The notes beneath the pieces were generated by a model that was given only the letters and a program-made list of their open reading frames with translations, had not been told where the DNA came from and did not search any database. A stretch of 39,571 nt of DNA from a virus: positions 1 to 39,571 of the IMG/VR virus record IMGVR_UViG_3300031227_000006; one strand, 5' to 3'. How positions within the stretch are numbered: the stretch's first letter is position 1; every line of letters starts with the position of its first letter. Of the stretch, positions 30,441 to 38,607 are shown piece by piece. Made by a program: the position numbers and the translations under genes.

Positions 30441-31724
30441 TTACGGCGCAACACAAGCATCAATCCCATTCCAATCATATATTACGCCAAACCCGGCTTC
30501 TCCGCCACAGTTCCCATCACGCGAAGGAATTAGTTCATCGCAAATAGTTGCCGTTTCATCATACGTGCAAGAGCCAGAATAGGACGCACAAGAAGGAACA
30601 GCTGACTGTTTCGCCGTGCAAGGAACTATTATTGTGCCGGATAAAGCACCGGCGCAAAGACAATCCCAACAACAAAGGGCAGAACCTTCGGTTGTGGTGA
30701 CGCCTTCGGTCGTTGTCACGCCTTCCGTGGTCGTCGGGCCTTCCGTAGTGCTTGCTTCAGTTGTGGATGCTGCCGTGGTTGTCGGGCCGGTCGTGGATGT
30801 TAGAATCGTTGTTGTTACTTCTGTCGTTGTCGGGCCGGTTGTTGTGAAGTCATCAAGCAACGTGCATTGAACTTCGTCGCAAAGCATGCAAGTGCCTTCG
30901 TCGCACAGTGAGCACTTGCCCTGATCGCAGAACGTGCATTTCCCCTGATCAAGATTAATACACTGCCCTTCGTCGCAAGTGTGACATTCGCCTTCGTCGC
31001 ATAAGTCGCAATCCCACTCGTCACATACATTACATTGGCGCGTTGTTGTGGCGAATCCTGGCGTAGTGACGATCCCTGCTGTTGTGGTTACACCGCCAGT
31101 TGACGTTACACCTTCCGTTGTGGTCGGGCCGGTTGTAGTTGGGCCTTCTGTGGTCGTCTCTGCCGTGGTCGTCGGGCCTTCTGTTGTCGTTGGCCCGGTG
31201 GTTGTGGGCTCTGCCGTTGTCGTCGGGCCTTCTGTAGTTGTCGGGCCTGTCGTGGTCGGCCCTGCTGTGGTGGTTGGGCCTTCGGTCGTTGTTGGCCCGG
31301 TCGTTGTGGGCTCTGCCGTGGTCGTCGGCCCTTCGGTTGTGGTTGGCCCGGTCGTTGTGGGCTCTGCCGTTGTCGTTGGGCCTTCGGTCGTTGTCGGGCC
31401 TGTCGTGGTCGGTCCCGCCGTCGTCGTTGGGCCTTCGGTCGTCGTCGGCCCGGTCGTGGTCGGTCCCTGCGTTGTTGTTACGCCTGGCGTCGTCGTTACG
31501 CCCGCCGTCGTTGTCGCAACGCCTTCTGTTGTCGTTGCTACACCTTCCGTCGTGGTCGCAACGCCCGAGGTGGTAGTTACGCCCGCTGTGGTGGTTACGA
31601 CGGTGCCGGTCGCGTCTAATTGATAAACACCATCGCCCAACGCGGTTAAAGTCAAGCCGGTTCCCATCTTTATAACGCCTGGCGTTTGTTCAACTGCGCT
31701 TTCGTCCACCCATACTAATGCCAT
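30441..31724 (-). CDS. Mucin-like Thr/Cys-rich fibre protein (427 aa)
   Basis: Residues 1-40 are a small domain (MALVWVDESAVEQTPGVIKMG, GVYQLDATG). Residues ~40-230 are TTT triplets spaced by EGV, AGP, GP, EGP and AEP. At ~231-294 are eight Cys octapeptides of consensus CxxCDEGx. A second Thr-rich block (~295-350) leads to a C-terminal domain rich in Cys (SALCCWDCLCAG, CASYSGSCTYDETATICDE, NCGGEAGFGVIYDWNGIDAC). It is the last gene of the late operon, after tail genes, so a tail fibre or surface protein is likely. Extremely Thr/Pro/Glu-rich composition makes it a prime O-glycosylation candidate. No known phage family recognised. Confidence 0.8.
   Translation of the reverse strand: MALVWVDESAVEQTPGVIKMGTGLTLTALGDGVYQLDATGTVVTTTAGVTTTSGVATTTEGVATTTEGVATTTAGVTTTPGVTTTQGPTTTGPTTTEGPTTTAGPTTTGPTTTEGPTTTAEPTTTGPTTTEGPTTTAEPTTTGPTTTEGPTTTAGPTTTGPTTTEGPTTTAEPTTTGPTTTEGPTTTAETTTEGPTTTGPTTTEGVTSTGGVTTTAGIVTTPGFATTTRQCNVCDEWDCDLCDEGECHTCDEGQCINLDQGKCTFCDQGKCSLCDEGTCMLCDEVQCTLLDDFTTTGPTTTEVTTTILTSTTGPTTTAASTTEASTTEGPTTTEGVTTTEGVTTTEGSALCCWDCLCAGALSGTIIVPCTAKQSAVPSCASYSGSCTYDETATICDELIPSRDGNCGGEAGFGVIYDWNGIDACVAP
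30843..31034 (-). repeat. Array of eight Cys octapeptide codon blocks
   Basis: Eight 24-bp units encode CNVCDEWD, CDLCDEGE, CHTCDEGQ, CINLDQGK, CTFCDQGK, CSLCDEGT, CMLCDEVQ and CTLLDDFT. They lie between two Thr-rich segments. Confidence 0.85.
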
Positions 31725-31846
31725 TATTCTGTCGCCTCAATAACAAATACCCCATCGCCATCGTCTACCAGTTGCAGCCCATCCCCGATAAGAATAACGT
31801 CCGGAGTCTGAGTATCGCCGTTTTCATCAATCCATACCTGCGCCAT
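31724..31846 (-). CDS. 40-aa protein, paralogue of the Thr/Cys-rich fibre N-terminus
   Basis: Missed by ordinary length cut-offs. ATG 31846 overlaps the upstream stop and its own TAA overlaps the next ATG (TAATG both sides). MAQVWIDENGDTQTPDVILI plus GDGVFVIEATE align with MALVWVDESAVEQTPGVIKM plus GDGVYQLDATG of the next gene, so it is a tandem duplicate of the anchor domain lacking the mucin-like part. It may be a separate subunit of the same assembly. Confidence 0.72.
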   Translation of the reverse strand: MAQVWIDENGDTQTPDVILIGDGLQLVDDGDGVFVIEATE

Positions 31847-32394
31847 TATGACACCCCCTGCCGACTATCAACTCGCACCATTATCAAACCAACATCTGGC
31901 GGAAGCCCAGCCGGTTGGTCAAATAAGTAATTCCCAACGTGCTGCATATGTCCGGCTACCGCTTTTATTGCAAAATATGAATTGGCTTGCAGCCCTATCC
32001 GCGAACCAATCGGAATAGAAGCGTAATCGCTGCACAAGACCGGATGAATACCAGTCGTCCAGACGTTACCCGGCGCATCAACGGGGGTTTGTTCCGTCAC
32101 AATGCCAAACCGTGATACACCCGGATATAATAACTGTGAAGCTTCAACACTGAACCCGTCCGTATAAAAATCATTCAACCAAAGTATAGAATATTGCGCA
32201 ACTTCGTCACCGCTAAAATTTATAATGGGTGTTACTGGAACGAATCTTGCATATTCAGGCTGCGCCGTAGGAAGATACCATCTCCTATTTTTATTTTTGG
32301 TGTCGCTATGAGACTTCGCCACACGATTATAGCCGTCTGGTGACAGTATAACCAGTTTAGCCTTAGCCGCATTATTTGTATTAACTCTGCTCAT
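31846..32394 (-). CDS. Late-operon structural protein of unknown family (182 aa)
   Basis: ATG 32394 overlaps the upstream TGA (ATGA); an earlier in-frame ATG at 32448 is unlikely. Contains AKAKLVILSPDGYNRVAKSH, ARFVPVTPIINFSGDE, SRFGIVTEQTP and GLIMVRVDSRQG. Beta-rich; probable tail-tip or fibre component from its position between the tail protein at 32391 and the fibre genes. Confidence 0.65.
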   Translation of the reverse strand: MSRVNTNNAAKAKLVILSPDGYNRVAKSHSDTKNKNRRWYLPTAQPEYARFVPVTPIINFSGDEVAQYSILWLNDFYTDGFSVEASQLLYPGVSRFGIVTEQTPVDAPGNVWTTGIHPVLCSDYASIPIGSRIGLQANSYFAIKAVAGHMQHVGNYLFDQPAGLPPDVGLIMVRVDSRQGVS

Positions 32395-33251
32395 ATTAGC
32401 CCCAGCGCAGTATAATTTTTTGGAGTATATATATCTTTTTGTAACCATACATCTGGGTCGGCCGGCTGAAGTATCATCCCATCCAGAGCAAGTCGTTGGG
32501 GGGTTGTTACAGGATTTCCATTGGCATCAAGTATTTTTGAAATTTGTTTTGTTCCGGCCAATGATCCAATCGTATAAGTTCTTCCTGTCCAATATAATAA
32601 ACCTTCATTTAATATTCGTAGTTGCCAACCAAACCCGCCACGCCTAAATTGGATTTGATATGTAATCTTCCAGTAATACCCAAACGTATCAACTATACGC
32701 TGTCCGGTGATCGGCAATAATCGCGCTTCCCCTGTATCCCATCCCAAGTAAGGAGCGTCATTTACTGTGTTTTGATAAACTCTGGCCCATACGTCAGGGT
32801 ATGCAATTTCATTGCGGGTAACGTTATAAACCAAGTCGCCTACGTCTGAGGTCAACCCGACGTATTTTTCGCCAACCGTGTTTACTATTGCATCCCCTTT
32901 ATAATCCCGGTCGATCTGTTCGGTGTTGGTTATGCCGCCCCATGATCGCTCATAAGGGTCTGTAATAGGATTTCCCGACCCGGCATATTCACAAAAAACA
33001 TCAAACAACAACGGTCCCAACGGTTGCGAGAATTTCCTAACACAAAATAGAGTTGGGTCTTGGGGGTATACATCTTTTAACGCCGGGACGCCCGCCGCGT
33101 TAACTGCATCAAATGGGGTTGCATCGCCAGCGTCGAAAAGCACGGTAAATTGACGTTTCCCGGTGCTAAGTTCTTTACTAAAAACTTGCCCTATTTCCGT
33201 TGTGAAGGCTTCACCCGTCCAGCCTTCTTGTGTGTTTACAAGGGTTGCCAT
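32391..33251 (-). CDS. Tail-associated structural protein (286 aa)
   Basis: Directly follows the tape measure gene. Segments such as GKRQFTVLFDAGDATPFDA, PLGPLLFDVFCEYAGSGNPI, GITNTEQIDRDYKGDAIVNT and TYQIQFRRGGFGWQLRIL suggest a beta-rich baseplate or tail-tip component. Position corresponds to a distal tail protein; no confident family match. Confidence 0.68.
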   Translation of the reverse strand: MATLVNTQEGWTGEAFTTEIGQVFSKELSTGKRQFTVLFDAGDATPFDAVNAAGVPALKDVYPQDPTLFCVRKFSQPLGPLLFDVFCEYAGSGNPITDPYERSWGGITNTEQIDRDYKGDAIVNTVGEKYVGLTSDVGDLVYNVTRNEIAYPDVWARVYQNTVNDAPYLGWDTGEARLLPITGQRIVDTFGYYWKITYQIQFRRGGFGWQLRILNEGLLYWTGRTYTIGSLAGTKQISKILDANGNPVTTPQRLALDGMILQPADPDVWLQKDIYTPKNYTALGLI

Positions 33252-34745
33252 TTAATTAAGACTCCGAATAGTGAATTGCGCAGTCATTGCGCTTGCGATC
33301 TCTGGCGCCAATTTTTTCAATGCTTCGATTATTCTTTTTGTCTCCGCTTTGCTTGCACCCGTAACAGTAGACACCCAGGCTGGATTTTCTCTACCTGAAG
33401 CACTCCCTAAGAACCGGGATACCGTCGCTTGTAGTTCTTGCGGCCCCTTGTCGTCTTTTTTGTTGCTATCTTTTATTTCTTTTCGTCTAAGCTTTTCGAT
33501 TTTGTCAAGCTTCGCGAGGATATCCGCGTCGTCTGCAAACAGTTTCCGCTTTTCTTTCAGAAATTCTTCAAGCTTTCTAATGTCATTTTCACGCTTACTG
33601 TGCGTCCCCGCGAACAATTCATCTTCAAGCCTTTTCCGGAAATCGGCAACTGTTTTCGCTTCTTTTTCTTTCTTGTCTGCAATCTTCTTCGCCGCCGCAA
33701 GTTCCCGGTCTTCTCGCTGTTTTAATATTGCCTTCTCTTTTGTGGCAAGGTCATCCCATATCTGATTAAAGGCTTTTGCTTTGGCCTTTTCAAGCTTTAT
33801 GGTTTCTTTGCCAGCGTCTTTTGCCCGTGTGATCAGGTCATCATAAAATTTGTTAGATGCTGTTAATTGCCTATTAAAAGAATCAGACAACGCCGATTCT
33901 ATGTCTGCGCCTAATGACGCATCGGCAATCTTCTTAGTTGCCTCTTGTGCTTTGTCCGCTACTTTTTCCCGGCTCTTGATTAAAGTTGCAACGCTCAACT
34001 CGTGAGTGTGCAAGACTTCCCGAAGTCTGCCAAGTTCTTGTCTTACAGAGTTTGTTCGCTTTTCAAGGTCTGCTTCTGATTCTGCCCCGAAAAGGTCTTT
34101 TATAAGGCTTATCTCAAACCCGAACGAGCCGCCCTTCGCTCTTTCGCGTTCTTTTTTGGTTTCTTTGAGCAAGCGCAATTGCTCTTTTGCGCCCTCAATG
34201 TCTGCCTTTAACTGTTCACTTGGTCCCTGGAGTTTCTTATTTTCCTGTTGTATCTTTAGCTGCTTTATTTGTTCTTCCGTTGCGCCCTTCATTTGAGCAG
34301 TTAAAATTTCTTGTTCTCTTGCGATATCGTTTATGGTTTTTTCGACTGATTTTAGAGTTGCTTCCCACTTCTTAGCCTCTTCGATTTGCTTTGTTATAGC
34401 TTCCGTATTTGCAAGGACACGCATTATGCGCTCAACTTCGCCACCTATTACCGGAACAGCAGCGCCGAACTTCGCCCAGGCATCGTTAATCTTCACCTGT
34501 GCTTCAAGTGAAGCGGAAAGGTTTTGTTCTGTCTGCGCTGCCGCTTGCGCTGCCTTGGCGTTTGATAACTCGAACCCTGAAGCAACGGCCTTTGCCGTTG
34601 ACGCAACCGCTGCACCTATCGCCAAAAATGGCAATACCGCATCTTTGAATCCTTTTGATATACCCTTCTGCATCTTCCGCATTTTCGCGCTTGCTTCGTC
34701 CCGCGCTTTGACTACAATGCTTAAGGATTTTTCATTTTGTGCCAT
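33252..34745 (-). CDS. Tape measure protein
   Basis: The protein has 497 residues. Residues SIVVKARDEASAKMRKMQKG (~9-28) are the typical N-terminus, followed by a hydrophobic segment (AVLPFLAIGAAVASTAKAVA, ~37-56) and long charged coiled coils to ~430. At about 1.5 Å per residue it would set a tail of roughly 75 nm. It follows the frameshifted chaperone, the standard order. Confidence 0.82.
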   Translation of the reverse strand: MAQNEKSLSIVVKARDEASAKMRKMQKGISKGFKDAVLPFLAIGAAVASTAKAVASGFELSNAKAAQAAAQTEQNLSASLEAQVKINDAWAKFGAAVPVIGGEVERIMRVLANTEAITKQIEEAKKWEATLKSVEKTINDIAREQEILTAQMKGATEEQIKQLKIQQENKKLQGPSEQLKADIEGAKEQLRLLKETKKERERAKGGSFGFEISLIKDLFGAESEADLEKRTNSVRQELGRLREVLHTHELSVATLIKSREKVADKAQEATKKIADASLGADIESALSDSFNRQLTASNKFYDDLITRAKDAGKETIKLEKAKAKAFNQIWDDLATKEKAILKQREDRELAAAKKIADKKEKEAKTVADFRKRLEDELFAGTHSKRENDIRKLEEFLKEKRKLFADDADILAKLDKIEKLRRKEIKDSNKKDDKGPQELQATVSRFLGSASGRENPAWVSTVTGASKAETKRIIEALKKLAPEIASAMTAQFTIRSLN

Positions 34746-34746
34746 G

Positions 34747-35447
34747 TTACATCTTTTCCATTATTTCGGCTTTTTGTCTCGCGCGCTCTGCGCCTATGAA
34801 CCTGGAAGCTTCGAGGAAGATTTGCGTCTGGTCGAGCAACGCACCCGGCAACGGCAACATTCCTTTTTCCATAAAGCTTGTCATTTCCAGGCAACTCCAA
34901 ACATCGTCCGTAACCCAATTCAGCGGGCATTCGGTTATTAAGATCGTTGCAAGCCCCCGGCAATCCGGGCAATCCCATTCGCCTTTCTTCCCGCTTCCGT
35001 CACATGCCGTGCATTCAAGCTGTATCGGCGATTCCTTTGTAACTGGTTCTAAACATTTTCCTGGCCGGCAATGTCCGCAGATGGTTCCGAACTCGCATCC
35101 GACGCCGACCCTGATTCGTTTTTTGCTTCTACGTCCATCTTCCCACCCTGAAGCGATTTGTAATAAAGACTGACAGCCTCGCCGGTTGTTACCATGTCTT
35201 CGAGCCGGTCAATACTGAAGGGTTCCGCAAGTCCGCGCCAGTCTACAAGGTTCACGCGGATTGCATCAAACAGCGCATCATACGCAACATCTGAAAAAGC
35301 GTCTTCTTCCTCGCGTATTTGGCGAACCTTCAGCGCTGTTTTGTATTCGCGCGCGGTTCGATAACGGAAGACAAATACCTCCGTAGACTTTGGGTCTTCC
35401 GGGTAAATCTTCACTTCAAACCGTTCGTTAGTATCCAGTGCAAGCAT
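34747..35447 (-). CDS. Frameshifted tail assembly chaperone (gpGT-like), zinc-finger extension
   Basis: The -1 frame continues from the slippery site A AAA AAC at 35124-35118 to TAA at 34747, giving ~233 residues. The extension has three Cys pairs (CEFGTICGHCRPGKC, CTACDGSGKKG, CPDCRGLATI) and a helical end (FLEASRFIGAERARQKAEIM). The extension has no start of its own, but is clearly protein-like. Two overlapping products with a fixed ratio are the rule for tail chaperones that bind tape measure and tail tube proteins. The zinc-rich extension is like those in many siphophages. Confidence 0.85.
35049..35447 (-). CDS. Tail assembly chaperone, short form (gpG-like)
   Basis: 132 residues: MLALDTNERFEVKIYPEDPK, STEVFVFRYRTAREYKTALK, AFSDVAYDALFDAIRVNLVDW and a tail ending DIAGQENV. 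It lies between the tail tube and tape measure genes, and is the unshifted product of the same start. The fold and length fit gpG-type chaperones. Confidence 0.82.
   Translation of the reverse strand: MLALDTNERFEVKIYPEDPKSTEVFVFRYRTAREYKTALKVRQIREEEDAFSDVAYDALFDAIRVNLVDWRGLAEPFSIDRLEDMVTTGEAVSLYYKSLQGGKMDVEAKNESGSASDASSEPSADIAGQENV
35118..35124 (-). promoter_or_regulatory. Programmed -1 frameshift site A AAA AAC
   Basis: Perfect XXXYYYZ heptamer in the zero frame (GCA AAA AAC), placed 69 nt before the short-form stop. The -1 frame opens straight into the zinc-rich extension. Confidence 0.85.
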
Positions 35448-35514
35448 TTCTTCCCCTCTTTCTTGTTGTTGTTTTGCCGTTCTTCACTCTTAACTCTTAA
35501 CTAAAAACTCTTTC

Positions 35515-36459
35515 TTACGGTGCGAATGTGGTCGCCGACGTTGTGTCAAGCGTAACCGTTAAATCGTCATCATTCAGGCCGAAATCAATCGCGTTGATTG
35601 CGAGGCCGTTTCTGTCGCCTTCCTGCGGATTGAGCCACTGACAGCCGCCAGCCGTGAACGTTACGGAATCATCGCCGCTGCCACATGCCGCGCTGAATGC
35701 CGCCTCGGTCCCGCCGATCCACTCGCCGAAAATGTCCTTCGTCGCGACAAGCGTTGCCTCCGGGTTGATGGTTCCGACAGGGCGCCTGTTTGCAATGACG
35801 GCATACGAGTAGCCGCTATCGGTTGTCGAATCCTCACGGACTATGACATTATTGCCCGTGTCGATGGTGAGCATTTCAATGCGAGGCGTCCAGGTGCCGA
35901 TCTGGAAAGCGGAATCGACAAAGCGGAGAACTGGAGCGGCCGGATACGTCGGCGCAAGAATCGCAACGTCGGTCGGCTCGGCCCATATACCCGTAAATGT
36001 AAACTCTGCGGATACGCGTTTGCCGGAAACCATTGTGAATTTGACATTCCCCATCGCGCCGTAAATGCACTTGAACAGTCCATTTTCATACATGCCGATA
36101 GTGATTGTGTGCTGTGTCGCGCCGGCGCAACCAGGCGGGATAACGGACATCGAGAACACGCCACCCGTATCGTCGCCAATGCCGCAAGCCGGCAAAAGCA
36201 CGGTTGCCCATAGCGGAATAAGGGAATCCGCAATCAGTTCCGTTGTGAACGTGCAAGTTCCGAGTCTGGAATCAGGGACTGCAGGCAGATAACCCATGCC
36301 GCCCTGTTGATCCCGGTCTACCATTTCAGCGGTTTGCTGAATGATCGGATCAAAAACATTGATTGTCGCGTTTGCCGCAAGCAACGATTCCTTTGTTCCC
36401 GGCACGGCTTCGGCCTTGACTGCAATCGTTCGCACTCTTGAGAGTAGTGGGCATGTCAT
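35515..36459 (-). CDS. Major tail tube protein
   Basis: The protein has 314 residues and a beta-rich pattern (TCTFTTELIADSLIPLWATV, GNVKFTMVSGKRVSAEFTFTG, AINAIDFGLNDDDLTVTL). Position upstream of the tail chaperone and after a tail-terminator-like gene supports tail tube. The short 35448-35514 gap has only an ACTCTTAACTCTTAACT direct repeat and the next RBS. Confidence 0.75.
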   Translation of the reverse strand: MTCPLLSRVRTIAVKAEAVPGTKESLLAANATINVFDPIIQQTAEMVDRDQQGGMGYLPAVPDSRLGTCTFTTELIADSLIPLWATVLLPACGIGDDTGGVFSMSVIPPGCAGATQHTITIGMYENGLFKCIYGAMGNVKFTMVSGKRVSAEFTFTGIWAEPTDVAILAPTYPAAPVLRFVDSAFQIGTWTPRIEMLTIDTGNNVIVREDSTTDSGYSYAVIANRRPVGTINPEATLVATKDIFGEWIGGTEAAFSAACGSGDDSVTFTAGGCQWLNPQEGDRNGLAINAIDFGLNDDDLTVTLDTTSATTFAP

Positions 36460-36483
36460 CGTATCAACTCCTAATAAAAAGCT

Positions 36484-36939
36484 TTATGTTTGACTGTATG
36501 GATCGTCTTCGCGCGTCCTGTATAGAACAACAAGCGTAACCATTACACCTGCGAAACTGCCGTTAATCTCTGCGAACATTTGCGGCTCTTCAATCCGCGC
36601 ATCAACTGCAAGACAGCCGAAAGTCGGGTCTTCGCGGAGTTTCTTTTCTACCTGTGCGCGTATCTCATTAATAGTTGTGTCAACTGCTGATTCGTCTGTG
36701 TCGCTCAAAACAACATAGCAATCCGTAAGGAAAGGCTGCTCCCATTGGATAAACCCTTGCGGCGCAGATTCATCTTTGATCGGGTCATCCTGGTAAAGAT
36801 ATAAGCTTTTGTCCTTCAGCTTCGATGGCGCGCCAAGTCGCGTTGGCCGGTCTACGGTCAAAGCAACGCCGCTTGTGATAAGCTCGTCCAGCTTTGCCTT
36901 AACTGCCTGCGCTATTTGTTCAAGAATTGATACGGCCAC
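36484..36939 (-). CDS. Tail terminator/completion-like protein (151 aa)
   Basis: GTG start at 36939 with AGGAGCAGTAGT upstream. MAVSILEQIAQAVKAKLDEL, LYLYQDDPIKDE and TTINEIRAQVEKKLREDPTF, then a beta region (GSFAGVMVTLVVLYRTRED) resemble gpU-type tail-completion proteins that cap the tail. Immediately precedes the tail tube gene. Confidence 0.65.
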   Translation of the reverse strand: MAVSILEQIAQAVKAKLDELITSGVALTVDRPTRLGAPSKLKDKSLYLYQDDPIKDESAPQGFIQWEQPFLTDCYVVLSDTDESAVDTTINEIRAQVEKKLREDPTFGCLAVDARIEEPQMFAEINGSFAGVMVTLVVLYRTREDDPYSQT

Positions 36940-36940
36940 A

Positions 36941-37213
36941 CTACTGCTCCTTCATTGCATGGGTCAATATTATTGCAACGTTTTTTTCAATCGTCCGCAA
37001 TTTGTCGCGGATATAATTACGGTCTACTTGTGATTTGCCGATAGCAATTTCAACAGCCCGCAGACGTTTATTCATTCCAAAACCAACAGCCCCCGAGATA
37101 CCGACAAAGAGAGTGAACAATGAAACGACTATACGCGTTGTCATTGTGCATCGTGCGCGTCTTGAATCGCATTCGTTAGAACTAATCGCTGTCATGGGTT
37201 TTCTACCTTTCAC
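36941..37213 (-). CDS. Small membrane protein (holin-like?)
   Basis: 90 residues from GTG 37213 (AAGAGGAAACCCA upstream); ATG 37195 is an alternative. One helix TTRIVVSLFTLFVGISGAVG (~25-44) and a charged tail (AVEIAIGKSQVDRNYIRDKL). Inside the head-tail connector block. A holin-like or XhlA-like role is possible; no lysin accompanies it. Confidence 0.6.
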   Translation of the reverse strand: MKGRKPMTAISSNECDSRRARCTMTTRIVVSLFTLFVGISGAVGFGMNKRLRAVEIAIGKSQVDRNYIRDKLRTIEKNVAIILTHAMKEQ

Positions 37214-37231
37214 TGGGTTTCCTCTTATGCT

Positions 37232-37813
37232 TTAACGTTTTTCAAGGAATGCCGCTTTCGCCGCCTTCCGTTCGTAATGCAATTCAACGCGCTGCTTAAG
37301 TCGTTTGGCCAAAAATTCATCGCCCTGACGTATGAGCGATTCCAGTTGTCCGCTTTCAAGAACAACCTGCGTAATGCTTTCCGTTTTCAATTCGCGAAGC
37401 GGGAGTCTTTCGCTTGTTTTTCTCACAAATGCTCCCCTATGACCCGTGGGCATTGTCGCAATAAACGCGTGTCTATGAAGTTTCTTCTTCTTGCCGCGTC
37501 CAATTATTACGCCAACCTCATTCTGCTTCATGTGCTTATTATGGCTGATCGGCCAACCGAACCGCCCGCCAGTTATTCTCCCGGTCAATCTGGTTCGCCT
37601 GGCTTTTTTGATCCACATGCGGCGCCTGATTTGTTTTTGCTTTAAGCCGATCTTTTTTGCCGCCAGCTTCGTAATCAAGCTTCTAAGCTTTTTTAACGTA
37701 TCGTTTAACGCCGCGCCCGTGATAACGTCCAAGTCTCTCGGGTCAAGTAATTTCTCCAGTTCTGCAAGTTCGCCTTTATCAATTTCAATTTCTAAGAATT
37801 GTGCTTGTGACAT
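37232..37813 (-). CDS. Minor tail protein Z (GPZ)-like
   Basis: 193 residues from ATG 37813 (TAATG overlap). AALNDTLKKLRSLITKLAAK, KQKQIRRRMWIKKARRTRLT, and GHRGAFVRKTSERLPLRELK match the GPZ/tail-completion pattern. Very basic. Works at the head-tail interface. Confidence 0.75.
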   Translation of the reverse strand: MSQAQFLEIEIDKGELAELEKLLDPRDLDVITGAALNDTLKKLRSLITKLAAKKIGLKQKQIRRRMWIKKARRTRLTGRITGGRFGWPISHNKHMKQNEVGVIIGRGKKKKLHRHAFIATMPTGHRGAFVRKTSERLPLRELKTESITQVVLESGQLESLIRQGDEFLAKRLKQRVELHYERKAAKAAFLEKR

Positions 37814-38073
37814 TATCTGCACTCCAATAACATCATACCTTCATCCTGCCATAGTATCCGGTTTATTTGCACTAATACAGGTCCGGCGCCTATGCGCTTT
37901 TCAAGTAATAGCTGATCGCCGCCCGTGTCTACTTCGGCAGACGACACGCCCGGATATTCTCCGCTGTCTGAGTTGGAAACCCACACTTGGATAATATCAG
38001 TCATCTCGCGACCATTCTCGGCTTGTATGAAAGCCGGGTTACGGTCGATGACTGCTTTGATATCTCTTGCCAT
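37813..38073 (-). CDS. Small head-tail connector protein (86 aa)
   Basis: MARDIKAVIDRNPAFIQAEN, MTDIIQVWVSNSDSGEYPG, and GPVLVQINRILWQDEGMML. Beta-rich, similar in size and position to head-tail stopper proteins; TAATG overlaps on both sides. No confident family. Confidence 0.6.
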   Translation of the reverse strand: MARDIKAVIDRNPAFIQAENGREMTDIIQVWVSNSDSGEYPGVSSAEVDTGGDQLLLEKRIGAGPVLVQINRILWQDEGMMLLECR

Positions 38074-38570
38074 TACAATTTAACTTCCGTCAGTTTGTCT
38101 TTGATGACGTCTGCAATTACAACCTTGTCAAGTTCCGATTGCGGCGGAGTGTCTCTGTGCTCGTTGATCACTATCGAAAGACTGCTTATTTTAGCAGTCA
38201 GTGAGTTTTTGTGCGCCGTCCATTCTACCGCAGACAAGGTTCCAGCGCGATACATTGCGGCCTTAGTGTTGTTTTCTCTCCGTTGCTTTTCGCGCAACAG
38301 CATCAAACAATTCACGCGCTTGCTCCATGTGTCATACTTTGCCGGTATAATTACCTTGTCCGCAAAAACACAAGCATCCAGGTCAATCGCCGCTAATTCT
38401 GCTTCCGGCGGAGTGAATTTCCTACCGCCAAGAGACGCAAGCACCGACATTGCATTCTCTGACTCGCCTTCGCCAAGCTTTTTTAAAACAAGGAAATCGT
38501 ATGCTTCCTTCTGCCCCCACTCCGTCACATCCGCAGGATATCTGATTTCTTTTGCCATTAACTCAGTCAT
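38073..38570 (-). CDS. Head completion-like hypothetical protein (165 aa)
   Basis: ATG 38570 (AAAGGTAATATC upstream) is chosen; a longer frame from 38735 would overlap the fibre gene by 128 nt. MTELMAKEIRYPADVTEWGQ, LAAIDLDACVFADKVIIPAK, SLTAKISSLSIVINEHRD. It lies between the lectin fibre and the stopper-like gene; a structural or assembly role is inferred. Confidence 0.62.
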   Translation of the reverse strand: MTELMAKEIRYPADVTEWGQKEAYDFLVLKKLGEGESENAMSVLASLGGRKFTPPEAELAAIDLDACVFADKVIIPAKYDTWSKRVNCLMLLREKQRRENNTKAAMYRAGTLSAVEWTAHKNSLTAKISSLSIVINEHRDTPPQSELDKVVIADVIKDKLTEVKL

Positions 38571-38607
38571 GATATTACCTTTTATTCCTTTTTGTCTGCG
38601 CGGTCTA

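Noticed and set aside
31048-31623. Plus-strand Val/Gly/Pro-rich long frame
   Set aside because: Shadow of the Thr-rich fibre on the minus strand; repeats keep several frames open.
34721-34978. Separate 85-aa gene between chaperone and tape measure
   Set aside because: It is out of frame with the Cys-pair extension, which is explained by the A AAA AAC frameshift.
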